Of a stretch of 18,110 bases of DNA, positions 1 to 6,034 are shown piece after piece. The notes under the pieces are model-generated. The model saw only the letters and a program-made list of their open reading frames with translations, made no database searches and had not been told where the DNA came from. The DNA is taken from positions 1 to 18,110 of the forward strand of contig DASZCK010000115.1 of assembly GCA_035943195.1 (NCBI GenBank), written 5' to 3'. Origin of the DNA: DAIDKA01 sp035943195. Its GTDB lineage: Bacteria > Pseudomonadota > Gammaproteobacteria > Steroidobacterales > Steroidobacteraceae. Both the position numbers and the translations under genes were made by a program. Within the stretch, counting starts at the first letter, position 1. Every line of letters starts with the position of its first letter.

Positions 1-628
1 TGATGGCCTGTGCCAGCAGCGTCGCCACGGCCGAGCCCGCGATGCCGAGCCGCGGAATGGGTCCGACGCCGAAGATGAATACCGGATTCAGCCCGATGTC
101 CAGGCCAACCGACAGGATCAGGAAGTACAGGGGTGTCTTGGCATCACCGGCGCCGCGCAGCGCCGAGGTTGCGAAGATGTATAGCACCATGAACGGCAGC
201 GCCAGGAAGATGACGCGCATATAGGAAATGGCCAGCGCCAACGCTTCCGGTGGTGTCTGCATGGCGCGCAGCAGCGGTTCGCAGATGAGCATGCCAATCC
301 CGGCCATGCACACCGACAGCACGGTGGCGAAAGTCGTGCTGGTGCCGACTACGCGTTTGGCATCGTGCAGGCGGCGCGCACCCATGTACTGGCCGATCAA
401 TATGGTGGCGGCCATCGAGGCACCGAACATCGAGCCCAGGACCAGGAACAGCACGTTGCCCGCGTTGGAGCTGGCCGTCAGGGCGGCCTCACCCAGGTAG
501 TGCCCGATCCAGAACGAGTTCACAGTCGCGTTCAGCGACTGCAGGATGTTGCCGATGAGGATGGGTAGGGTGAACAGCAGCAGGCGCTTGCTGATCGACC
601 CTTCGGTCAGGTTGTGAGGCTGTGGCAT
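1..628 (-). CDS. MATE family efflux transporter, N-terminal part (3' end outside window)
   Basis: The minus strand is open from an ATG at 628 to the window edge, giving 209 residues beginning MPQPHNLTEGSISKRLLLFT. The protein shows the typical MATE start: a short polar N-terminus, then alternating hydrophobic helices (TLPILIGNILQSLNATVNSF, AGNVLFLVLGSMFGASMAAT, FATVLSVCMAGIGMLICEPL), and the family-like stretches ATILIGQYMGAR and ALRGAGDAKTPLYF. Full-length relatives have about 450 residues and 12 helices and export cationic drugs or metabolites using an H+ or Na+ gradient across the inner membrane, so about half is present. It lies 36 bp downstream of ubiB on the same strand, separated by an 8-bp inverted repeat, so it may be co-transcribed or separately expressed. 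No clear Shine-Dalgarno sequence precedes the ATG. The substrate cannot be inferred. The MATE family call is firm; the exact start is moderately sure. Confidence 0.88.
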   Translation of the reverse strand, partial: MPQPHNLTEGSISKRLLLFTLPILIGNILQSLNATVNSFWIGHYLGEAALTASSNAGNVLFLVLGSMFGASMAATILIGQYMGARRLHDAKRVVGTSTTFATVLSVCMAGIGMLICEPLLRAMQTPPEALALAISYMRVIFLALPFMVLYIFATSALRGAGDAKTPLYFLILSVGLDIGLNPVFIFGVGPIPRLGIAGSAVATLLAQAI

Positions 629-645
629 GGGGCTCGCAAGGCTAG

Positions 646-676
646 CGCAGGCGGGTTGACAAGTCTAACGCCTGCG
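646..676. repeat. Inverted repeat between ubiB and MATE gene
   Basis: CGCAGGCG (646-653) and CGCCTGCG (669-676) are perfectly complementary arms around a 15-base loop that contains the ubiB stop codon (665-667). Transcribed leftward it would fold as a stable GC stem at the 3' end of ubiB. No T-run follows it on either strand, so it is not a standard intrinsic terminator. It could be an mRNA 3'-end stabiliser or a protein site, or chance in GC-rich DNA. Confidence 0.35.
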
Positions 677-2305
677 TCCGATCAGGATCCATGCCGCCCC
701 GAGCACCAGCATGGTCCAGCCGGGCCAGCTCACCTGCCGGCCGAGCGCCAGCCACACCAGCCCGCCCAGCAGGATGGCGGCCCCGATGGTGACGGCTTCG
801 CGCCGCCGGCCGGAGCGCTCGAGGATGCGCGCCAGTGACCGGCTCACGGACTCATCCAGGCGCACGCCATGGCGCGCGCTACGGGACTGCCGCACCGCGT
901 CCTTGACCACGGCCGGCAGGTCATTCATCGCTTCCAGCAGATCCGGCCACTGCTTGCGCAGGTTATGGAACATGGCGCGCGGACTGATCCGTTCGCGCAT
1001 CCAGGCGCGCAGCACGGGGCCTGCGGTGCTCCAGACATCGAGGTCCGGGTATAGCTCCCGGCCCAGCCCCTCGACGTTGATCAGGGTCTTCTGCAGCAGG
1101 ATCAGCTGCGGCTGGATGACCATGTCGAAGCGACGGGCGATCTCGAACAGCCGCAACAACACGTGTCCGTAGGAAATCTCTTTCAACGGGCGATTGAAAA
1201 TGGGCTCGCAAACGGTGCGTACCGCGGCCTCCATTTCCGAGACGCGGGTGGCGGGGGGAACCCAGCCGGACTCCACGTGCAGCGTGGCCACCCGCCGGTA
1301 GTCACGGTCCAGGACCGCCAGGAAATTGCTCGCCAGGTAGTACTGATCGCGCAGATCGAGGGTGCCGATGATGCCGAAGTCGATGGCCGCGTAGCGCGGG
1401 TTGGCCGGATCCTCCACCAGCACGAAGATGTTGCCGGGATGCATGTCGGCGTGGAAGAAATTGTGGCGGAAGACCTGCGTGAAGAAGATACGGACGCCGT
1501 TTTCTGCCAGCTTGCGAAAATCCGTGCCCAGCGCCCGCAGACGTTCCATGTCACTGATGACGACACCATGGATGCGCTCGATCACCAGCACGTCGACCCG
1601 GCAGTGATCCCAGTACACCTCGGGCACGTACAGCAGGTCGGAGCCGGCGAAGTTGCGCTTCAGCTGCGAGGCGTTGGCCGCTTCACGCATCAGGTCCAGC
1701 TCATCGAGGACCGTCTTCTCGTATTCTGCGACCACTTCCAGCGGCCGCACGCGGCGGCTCTCCGGCCAGTACTTCTGCGCCAGGCGCGCGAGCGCGTAGA
1801 ACAGTTCCAGGTCGCGCTCGATCCGCGCCCGCACACCGGGGCGCAGCACCTTGACGATGACGTCCTGGCCGCCGGGCAGGGTGGCGCCGTGGACCTGTGC
1901 GATCGAGGCCGCGGCCAGCGGCGTCTCCTCGAAGCGCGTGAACATTTCGCTAAGTGGCCGGCCGTAGGATCGTTCCAGGCTGGCACGCGCCACGGCGCCG
2001 GCAAAGGGCGGCACCCGGTCCTGCAGCTGCGCCAGCTCGTCGGCCACATCCGCGGGCAGCAGATCCCGGCGCGTCGACACCGCCTGGCCGAACTTCACGA
2101 AAATGGGTCCGAGCTCGATCAGGGCGAGGCGCAGGTTTTCGCCACGGGTGCCGGTGCGACGCCGTGCCTGCCACACTCCCGGCGACAGCAGCAGCAACAG
2201 ACGCAGCGGCCGATACAGGTGCGTCGCCCGCACCAGCTCATCGAGGCGATGGCGCAGCAGCACCCGTTGAATGCGCACCAGGCGCACAAACACGTGCAGC
2301 CTCAC
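665..2305 (-). CDS. ubiB: UbiB, ABC1/ADCK-family atypical kinase/ATPase for ubiquinone biosynthesis
   Basis: This 546-residue protein has exactly the length of E. coli UbiB as I know it and aligns from end to end. UbiB is a membrane-anchored atypical kinase-like ATPase that supports the lipid-bound steps of ubiquinone synthesis. Visible motifs are the family KxGQ element (KFGQ, residues 71-74) with STRRDL after it, the AAASIAQVHGATL loop, a lysine in VIVKVLRPG, the ExD-type DELDLMREAAN, the catalytic-loop-like HADMHPGN (285-292), and the metal-binding DFG (309-311). Two hydrophobic helices close the protein (about 500-546), as expected for inner-membrane anchoring. The start is GTG at 2305 and overlaps the ubiJ stop as GTGA, pointing to translational coupling. 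The MATE gene follows 36 bp downstream. Identification is secure; the GTG start is supported by the overlap and by family length. Confidence 0.97.
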   Translation of the reverse strand: MRLHVFVRLVRIQRVLLRHRLDELVRATHLYRPLRLLLLLSPGVWQARRRTGTRGENLRLALIELGPIFVKFGQAVSTRRDLLPADVADELAQLQDRVPPFAGAVARASLERSYGRPLSEMFTRFEETPLAAASIAQVHGATLPGGQDVIVKVLRPGVRARIERDLELFYALARLAQKYWPESRRVRPLEVVAEYEKTVLDELDLMREAANASQLKRNFAGSDLLYVPEVYWDHCRVDVLVIERIHGVVISDMERLRALGTDFRKLAENGVRIFFTQVFRHNFFHADMHPGNIFVLVEDPANPRYAAIDFGIIGTLDLRDQYYLASNFLAVLDRDYRRVATLHVESGWVPPATRVSEMEAAVRTVCEPIFNRPLKEISYGHVLLRLFEIARRFDMVIQPQLILLQKTLINVEGLGRELYPDLDVWSTAGPVLRAWMRERISPRAMFHNLRKQWPDLLEAMNDLPAVVKDAVRQSRSARHGVRLDESVSRSLARILERSGRRREAVTIGAAILLGGLVWLALGRQVSWPGWTMLVLGAAWILIGRRR

Positions 2306-2901
2306 GGCATCGGGTGCTCGAGCTGCCGGGCAAGCTGCCTGAGGCGCGCTTCGAAGCGATCGACGTCATCGCGCAGCGCGTCGATGCCATCCAGCAGCTG
2401 GCGGCCCTCGGCTCTGGGCACCAGATCGCGGCGTTCATGGGCGAGGTACTCGGCCACATTGCGCACGGCGGTGTGCGCGGCCCGGTCGCCGAAATCCAGG
2501 ACGCCGCGCGCCAGCCTTCCTAAATGATGTGCCGGCGCATCCCCGATCAGCTGCGCCAGCTCCTCCTCCGGATCGGGCCTGAGCAGGGCCAGGAGTTCGC
2601 TGAATTGCTGCGCGATCTCGGCATCGCCGCTGATGGTGCCGCCGGTGCCCGCCACGGAGCGGGTCCGACCGGTCGCCAGGGCCAGGAGGCTGAAGGGCCC
2701 GGCGCTGATGCTGGCGTCCGCGGCCGTCCCCGTGGCGGGCGCCAGCTGCAGGCGCTCCCCGTTGCTGGAGAGAATCACCGGGGCACCGCCCGTCATGGTG
2801 ACCGCGAGACTGCGGCCCGCGAGCGCCGCAGCCAGCGCCTGCGCGCGCGGCGAGCGCGGCAGGGAGCGGTTCAGGATCTTTTCGAGACTCGACAGCAACA
2901 T
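2302..2901 (-). CDS. ubiJ: UbiJ, SCP2-domain ubiquinone biosynthesis accessory factor
   Basis: This 199-residue protein starts MLLSSLEKILNRSL. The N-terminal half (about 15-105) is an SCP2 lipid-binding fold, with the family pattern LAGRSLAVTMTG, then LQLAPATGTAADASISAGPF and GDAEIAQQFSELL. The C-terminal part (about 115-199) is rich in charged helix (RRDLVPRAEGRQLLDGIDAL, DRFEARLRQLARQLE), like the C-terminal coiled coil of E. coli UbiJ. In E. coli UbiJ helps scaffold the soluble Ubi complex and binds ubiquinone intermediates. The gene overlaps ubiB by 4 bp. I chose the ATG at 2901; a TTG one codon upstream is also open. The usual upstream partner ubiE is not adjacent here: two opposite-strand genes lie between them. 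Confidence 0.93.
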   Translation of the reverse strand: MLLSSLEKILNRSLPRSPRAQALAAALAGRSLAVTMTGGAPVILSSNGERLQLAPATGTAADASISAGPFSLLALATGRTRSVAGTGGTISGDAEIAQQFSELLALLRPDPEEELAQLIGDAPAHHLGRLARGVLDFGDRAAHTAVRNVAEYLAHERRDLVPRAEGRQLLDGIDALRDDVDRFEARLRQLARQLEHPMP

Positions 2902-2903
2902 CA

Positions 2904-3545
2904 ATGCGAAGCCCGTGGCAGCACAGCGCCCAAGTGCCGGTGTACATTACCAATATCTCCACTCGCGAGGCGAGCAACCCATTGGGCGCTCTACCCGGTC
3001 CGGCCCTCACGACCTTACTGCCGTTCGCGGCCGATCCCGCCTCCGCCATCCGCCAGATCCAGGTGCGGGTGTCGCGGCCCGCCGCGGCGCGGCTGGCCCT
3101 GGAGTATGAGCTGGTCGGGGACCTCGCCCGGGTACGACTGGGGCAGGGCGGCCCTGCCGCCAGCGCGGATTCGGACCGGCCGACCGATGGCCTATGGCGC
3201 CATACCTGCATGGAAGTGTTCGTCGGGCACGCCACCGGCGGCCCCTATCTCGAGTACAACCTCGCCCCCGCGGGCGAGTGGGCGGCGTACCGCTTTTCCG
3301 GTTACCGTGCGGGTATGTCGCCGCTCACCGGCATCCGCGCGCCGCGCATCGAGCTTCGGACCCAGTCCGACCGGGTGCTGCTGTGCGCCGAAGTCGCGAT
3401 TCCCGCCGAGCTGACCGGCAATCTGCGGCTGGGCATCAGTGCCGTCGTCGAAGACTCCCAGGGTCAACTGGGTTACTGGGCCCTGCGCCATGCCGGCGGG
3501 CGGCCTGATTTTCACCATCCCGACAGCTTCGGGTTTGAGATCTAA
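2904..3545 (+). CDS. DOMON-like domain protein
   Basis: A 213-residue frame from ATG 2904 to TAA 3545. The conserved part runs from about residue 40 to the end and is beta-rich: IRQIQVRVSRPAAARLALEY, LWRHTCMEVFVG, YLEYNLAPAGEWAAYRFSGYR, LRLGISAVVEDSQGQLGYWA, GGRPDFHHPDSFGFEI. This matches the DOMON-like family (carbohydrate/haem-binding type beta sandwich) often annotated in Proteobacteria; the biochemical role is not known to me. No signal peptide is visible. The start is doubtful: residues 1-26 look unconserved and the ATG lies 2 bp from the divergent ubiJ start, leaving no room for promoters. A TTG at 2982, with GAGG 11 bases before it, would give 187 residues and leave an 80-bp divergent promoter region. 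The next gene follows 3 bp later, so the two are almost certainly one operon. Confidence 0.8.
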   Translation: MRSPWQHSAQVPVYITNISTREASNPLGALPGPALTTLLPFAADPASAIRQIQVRVSRPAAARLALEYELVGDLARVRLGQGGPAASADSDRPTDGLWRHTCMEVFVGHATGGPYLEYNLAPAGEWAAYRFSGYRAGMSPLTGIRAPRIELRTQSDRVLLCAEVAIPAELTGNLRLGISAVVEDSQGQLGYWALRHAGGRPDFHHPDSFGFEI

Positions 3546-3548
3546 GCC

Positions 3549-4754
3549 ATGAGATTTGGTATCGACCGCCTGTTGACTGAACCTGCGCTGCGCAAGCCGT
3601 TGGCGGGACGGCGCGTCGCACTGCTGGCGCATCCGGCGTCGGTGACCCAGCGTCTTAGCCACTCGCTGGATGCCTTGGCAGGCTGCGGTGATCTCACGCT
3701 GTCGGCGGCCTTCGGCCCGCAGCACGGGTTGCGCGGGGACAAGCAGGACAACATGGTGGAGACCGCCGACTTTCGCGATCCGGTGCATGGCATCCCGGTG
3801 TTCAGCCTCTATGGCAACGTGCGTCGGCCGACGCCGGCCATGATGGACAGCTTCGATGTACTGCTGGTGGATCTGCAGGACATCGGCTGCCGTATCTATA
3901 CGTATGTCACGACCCTGCGCTATGTGCTCGAGGCCGCGGCCGCCCACGGCAAGTCGGTCTGGGTGCTGGATCGGCCCAACCCCGCCGGCCGACCCATCGA
4001 GGGCCTGACGTTGCGAGCCGGCTGGGAGAGCTTCGTCGGCGCGGCCGTCGTGCCCATGCGGCATGGGCTTACTCTGGGTGAGCTGGCAGGCTGGTTCGTG
4101 CGCACGCTCAAGCTCAATGTCGATTTTGAAGTGGTGCCGATGGAGGACTGGATGCCGTCACAGGCACCGGGCTTTGGCTGGCCGCTGGGCGAGCGCACCT
4201 GGGTCAATCCCAGCCCCAACGCCGCCAATCTGTGGATGGCGCGAGCTTTTCCCGGAACGGTGATGTTGGAAGGAACGGTATGGTCGGAAGGGCGTGGCAC
4301 GACCCATCCGCTCGAGCTCTTTGGCGCACCGGACCTGCAGGTGACGGAACTGCTCGCCCGGATGCAGCAGCTCGCGCCGCAGTGGCTGCGTGGCTGCCGG
4401 TTGCGCCCGTGCTGGTTCGAACCCACCTTCCACAAACACCAGGGGCAGCTGTGTGCCGGTGTGCAGATCCATGTGGACGATGGGGCCTATGAGCATGAGC
4501 ATTTCAGGCCGTGGCGGCTGATGGCCCTGGCGTTCAAGGCGGCGCGCCAGCTGCGCCCCGATGCGCCCTTGTGGCGCGACTTTCCCTACGAGTACGAAGT
4601 CGGGCGCCTCGCCATCGACCTGCTCAACGGCACGCAGCTGCTGCGTGAGTGGGTGGATGATCCAGCCGCGCAGGCCGGCGACCTGGACGCGCTCGCCGCG
4701 GCGGACGAGGCCGCCTGGCGGCAGGAACGCAGCGCCTTTCTGCTCTATCCTTAG
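3549..4754 (+). CDS. NamZ-family (DUF1343, GH171) exo-beta-N-acetylmuramidase-like protein
   Basis: A 401-residue protein. Family landmarks in order are RRVALLAHPASVT (21-33), AFGPQHGLRGDKQD (54-67), VFSLYGNVRRPT (84-95), LLVDLQDIGCRIYTYVTTLR (105-124), VLDRPNPAGR (139-148), GLTLGELAGWF, RTWVNPSPNAANL and GTVWSEGRGTTHPLELFGAP. Characterised members remove terminal N-acetylmuramic acid from peptidoglycan fragments. Secreted Bacteroidetes and Bacillus forms carry a signal peptide; this one begins MRFGIDRLLTEP with none, so it is predicted to be cytoplasmic, where it could act in wall recycling. Substrate is inferred from family only. It follows the DOMON-like gene by 3 bp and converges on ubiE with a 16-bp gap holding a tandem duplication. 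Membership is secure; activity on muropeptides is likely but unproven for this branch. Confidence 0.9.
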   Translation: MRFGIDRLLTEPALRKPLAGRRVALLAHPASVTQRLSHSLDALAGCGDLTLSAAFGPQHGLRGDKQDNMVETADFRDPVHGIPVFSLYGNVRRPTPAMMDSFDVLLVDLQDIGCRIYTYVTTLRYVLEAAAAHGKSVWVLDRPNPAGRPIEGLTLRAGWESFVGAAVVPMRHGLTLGELAGWFVRTLKLNVDFEVVPMEDWMPSQAPGFGWPLGERTWVNPSPNAANLWMARAFPGTVMLEGTVWSEGRGTTHPLELFGAPDLQVTELLARMQQLAPQWLRGCRLRPCWFEPTFHKHQGQLCAGVQIHVDDGAYEHEHFRPWRLMALAFKAARQLRPDAPLWRDFPYEYEVGRLAIDLLNGTQLLREWVDDPAAQAGDLDALAAADEAAWRQERSAFLLYP

Positions 4755-4780
4755 GATCAGTACTTACGGATCAGTACTTA
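4754..4780. repeat. 14-bp tandem duplication at the namZ/ubiE 3'-3' junction
   Basis: GGATCAGTACTTA occurs at 4754-4766 and again at 4768-4780, one base apart (period 14). The first copy starts on the last base of the namZ stop codon. The second copy contains the last codons and stop of ubiE (minus strand). A recent slippage or duplication in the intercistronic region would explain it. Confidence 0.85.
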
Positions 4781-5517
4781 TAGCCGCGATGGACCGCGAC
4801 GATGCCGCCGCTGAGATTGTGGTACTGGCAATCCTCGAGTCCCGCCTGCCGCATCAGCGCGAGCAGCGTCTCCTGATCCGGATGCATGCGGATCGACTCG
4901 GCAAGATAGCGGTAGCTGGCCGAATCCTGCGCCACCAGTTGTCCGAGCCTTGGCAGTACGTGAAACGAATAGGCGTCGTACAGCGGGCGGATGGCCGCGG
5001 TGGGTTTCGAGAACTCCAACACGATGAGCTGGCCGCCGGGCTTCAGGACGCGGCGCATGGAACGCAGCGCGGCCGGTTTATCCGTGACATTGCGCAGTCC
5101 GAAACCGATGGTGACGCAGTGGAAGCTGTCATCGGCGAAGGGCAAGTGCTCGGCATTGGCCTGCAGGCAGCGCACGTTGCCGACCAGGCCTTCATCGATC
5201 AGACGGTCGCGACCCTGCGCCAGCATGGCCGCATTGATGTCGGTCAGCACAACCAGCCCGTCGGCGCCGACCTGACGCGCCATGCCCGCTGACAGATCCG
5301 CGCTGCCGCCCGCTACGTCCAGTGCCCGCTGACCGGGGCGCAGCTGCGTCAGCGTCAGCGTGAAGCGTTTCCACAGCCGATGCACACCCGCGGACATCAG
5401 ATCGTTCATGAGGTCGTAGCGCCCCGCGACCGAATCGAAGACATCGCGCACGCGACGCGCCTTCTCGGCGCGCGGCACGCTCTGGAAGCCGAAGTCAGCG
5501 GGTTCAGTGTCGCTCAT
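4771..5517 (-). CDS. ubiE: UbiE, 2-polyprenyl-6-methoxy-1,4-benzoquinol (and demethylmenaquinol) methyltransferase
   Basis: This 248-residue SAM-dependent C-methyltransferase is close to the 251 of E. coli UbiE. It adds the ring C-methyl in ubiquinone synthesis, and in menaquinone synthesis where that quinone is made. Landmarks are VFDSVAGRYDLMNDLMSAGV (26-45, UbiE signature), SAM motif I ALDVAGGSADL (65-75), the acidic ribose-binding residue in LTDIN (91-95), ANAEHLPFADDSF (120-132), TIGFGLRNV (136-144) and RRVLKPGGQLIVLEFSKP (155-172). The start is ATG 5517. No Shine-Dalgarno sequence is visible just upstream; a TTGACA box 33 bases upstream suggests a very short leader. In most relatives ubiJ and ubiB follow ubiE directly; here namZ and the DOMON-like gene face it from downstream. 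Upstream on the same strand is a DUF971 gene, the usual neighbour. Confidence 0.97.
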   Translation of the reverse strand: MSDTEPADFGFQSVPRAEKARRVRDVFDSVAGRYDLMNDLMSAGVHRLWKRFTLTLTQLRPGQRALDVAGGSADLSAGMARQVGADGLVVLTDINAAMLAQGRDRLIDEGLVGNVRCLQANAEHLPFADDSFHCVTIGFGLRNVTDKPAALRSMRRVLKPGGQLIVLEFSKPTAAIRPLYDAYSFHVLPRLGQLVAQDSASYRYLAESIRMHPDQETLLALMRQAGLEDCQYHNLSGGIVAVHRGYKY

Positions 5518-5521
5518 AGCG

Positions 5522-5550
5522 TTGTGAAGTCATCGCATCGTCGATGAAAT
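5522..5550 (+). promoter_or_regulatory. Candidate sigma70 promoter for a rightward small RNA
   Basis: TTGTGA (5522-5527) and TGAAAT (5545-5550) are separated by 17 bases and each matches the sigma70 consensus at 4 of 6 positions. They point rightward into the gap that ends in an intrinsic terminator at 5650-5679. Predicted start of transcription is about 5557. It overlaps the candidate ubiE promoter on the other strand. Moderate-to-weak prediction on its own; the terminator downstream raises its plausibility. Confidence 0.35.
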
Positions 5551-5555
5551 GTCAA
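5527..5555 (-). promoter_or_regulatory. Candidate ubiE promoter
   Basis: On the minus strand TTGACA (5555-5550) is a perfect -35 box. Seventeen bases further is TGACTT (5532-5527), a poor -10 match. Transcription would begin at about 5520, only a few bases before the ubiE ATG at 5517, consistent with the missing Shine-Dalgarno sequence. The weak -10 box limits confidence; ubiE may also be read through from DUF971. Confidence 0.3.
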
Positions 5556-5556
5556 G

Positions 5557-5679
5557 AGTTGCATTCCGCCTGCAGTCGGGAGCATGATTCGCCCCGTTTC
5601 CTCGGGCTTAAGACCGGGGACAAAAATAGAACGGGGGTCTTGTATTCCGGGGCCGGGCTTAACAGCTCGGCCCTTTTTT
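5557..5679 (+). ncRNA. Candidate small RNA between ubiE and the DUF971 gene
   Basis: No gene lies on the plus strand here, yet the gap ends in a textbook terminator in the plus direction. The predicted transcript is about 123 nt. Its core folds as an outer stem CCCCGTT (5592-5598) with AACGGGG (5630-5636), enclosing an inner stem CCTCGG (5600-5605) with CCGGGG (5614-5619, one G-U pair) and an eight-base loop. An A-rich bulge ACAAAAATAG (5620-5629) could be a single-stranded protein- or Hfq-binding site. A short linker GTCTTGTATTCC precedes the terminator. AAGAC (5610-5614) can alternatively pair with GTCTT (5637-5641). The RNA is antisense to the ubiE 5' region and to the last codons of the DUF971 gene. 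I do not recognise a known family; existence is inferred, not shown. Confidence 0.42.
5650..5679 (+). terminator. Strong intrinsic terminator, rightward
   Basis: GGGCCGGGC (5650-5658) pairs with GCTCGGCCC (5665-5673) as nine base pairs with one G-U, loop TTAACA, followed at once by six T (5674-5679). It overlaps the stop codon of the minus-strand DUF971 gene. In the minus direction the same stem has no T-run after it, so it acts only for rightward transcription, where no protein gene lies upstream before ubiE's opposite-strand start. Confidence 0.75.
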
Positions 5680-6021
5680 CTGCGCCTCGGCAACCCGGAC
5701 CCGATACCGCTCCTGGTTCGCTTCCCGGTCACGCCCCAGTTCATACAGATATTTCCAGGTGAAGAGGCCGGTGTCGTGACCGTCGTCGAACACCAGTTTC
5801 ACGGCGTACTGACCCACCGGCTCGATTGCGCGGATGCCGACGCCTGACTTGCCCGTCACCAGCACCTCCTGGCCCGGCCCATGACCCTTGACCTCGGCGG
5901 ACGGGGAGTGCACGCGCAGGTATTCGAAAGGCAGTTCGAAGACCGCGCCATCCTCGAAGCTGACCTGCAGTAGCCGCGAGCTGGTGCGCAGTCGCAGTTC
6001 GGTTGCCATGGGTGAGTTCAT
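5659..6021 (-). CDS. DUF971 family protein (gamma-butyrobetaine hydroxylase-like N-terminal domain)
   Basis: A 120-residue protein from ATG 6021 to TAA 5659. The whole length is one DUF971 domain: LRLRTSSRLLQVSFEDGAVF, the LPFEYLRVHSPSAEVKGHG segment, and the hallmark LVFDDGHDTGLFTWKYLYEL near the C-terminus. The domain is also found at the N-terminus of eukaryotic gamma-butyrobetaine hydroxylases, but the stand-alone bacterial protein has no established reaction that I know. A gene of this family commonly lies near ubiE or hslVU in gammaproteobacteria, as here. Candidate starts are 6030, 6021 and 6009; I prefer 6021 because GAGAGA lies about ten bases before it. It begins 13 bp after the upstream EAL gene ends and is probably co-transcribed. 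Its last codons AAA AAA GGG CCG AGC overlap the rightward terminator. Confidence 0.88.
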   Translation of the reverse strand: MNSPMATELRLRTSSRLLQVSFEDGAVFELPFEYLRVHSPSAEVKGHGPGQEVLVTGKSGVGIRAIEPVGQYAVKLVFDDGHDTGLFTWKYLYELGRDREANQERYRVRVAEAQKKGPSC

Positions 6022-6034
6022 CGGCGCCATTCTC

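Noticed and set aside
1163..2527. Long open frame on the plus strand opposite ubiB/ubiJ
   Set aside because: It is antisense to two secure genes; the composition (H, Q, R, D-rich) is the typical mirror of GC-rich coding DNA and it shows no recognisable domain.
5592..5641. H-type pseudoknot from CCCCGTT/AACGGGG and AAGAC/GTCTT
   Set aside because: The two 3' arms abut with no connecting loop, which is sterically awkward; alternative pairings are more likely than a stable pseudoknot.
5518..5658. Riboswitch or attenuator in a long ubiE leader
   Set aside because: The stems exist on the minus strand too, but the only T-run lies on the plus-strand side of the terminator stem and no known aptamer core is recognisable, so a rightward RNA is the better reading.
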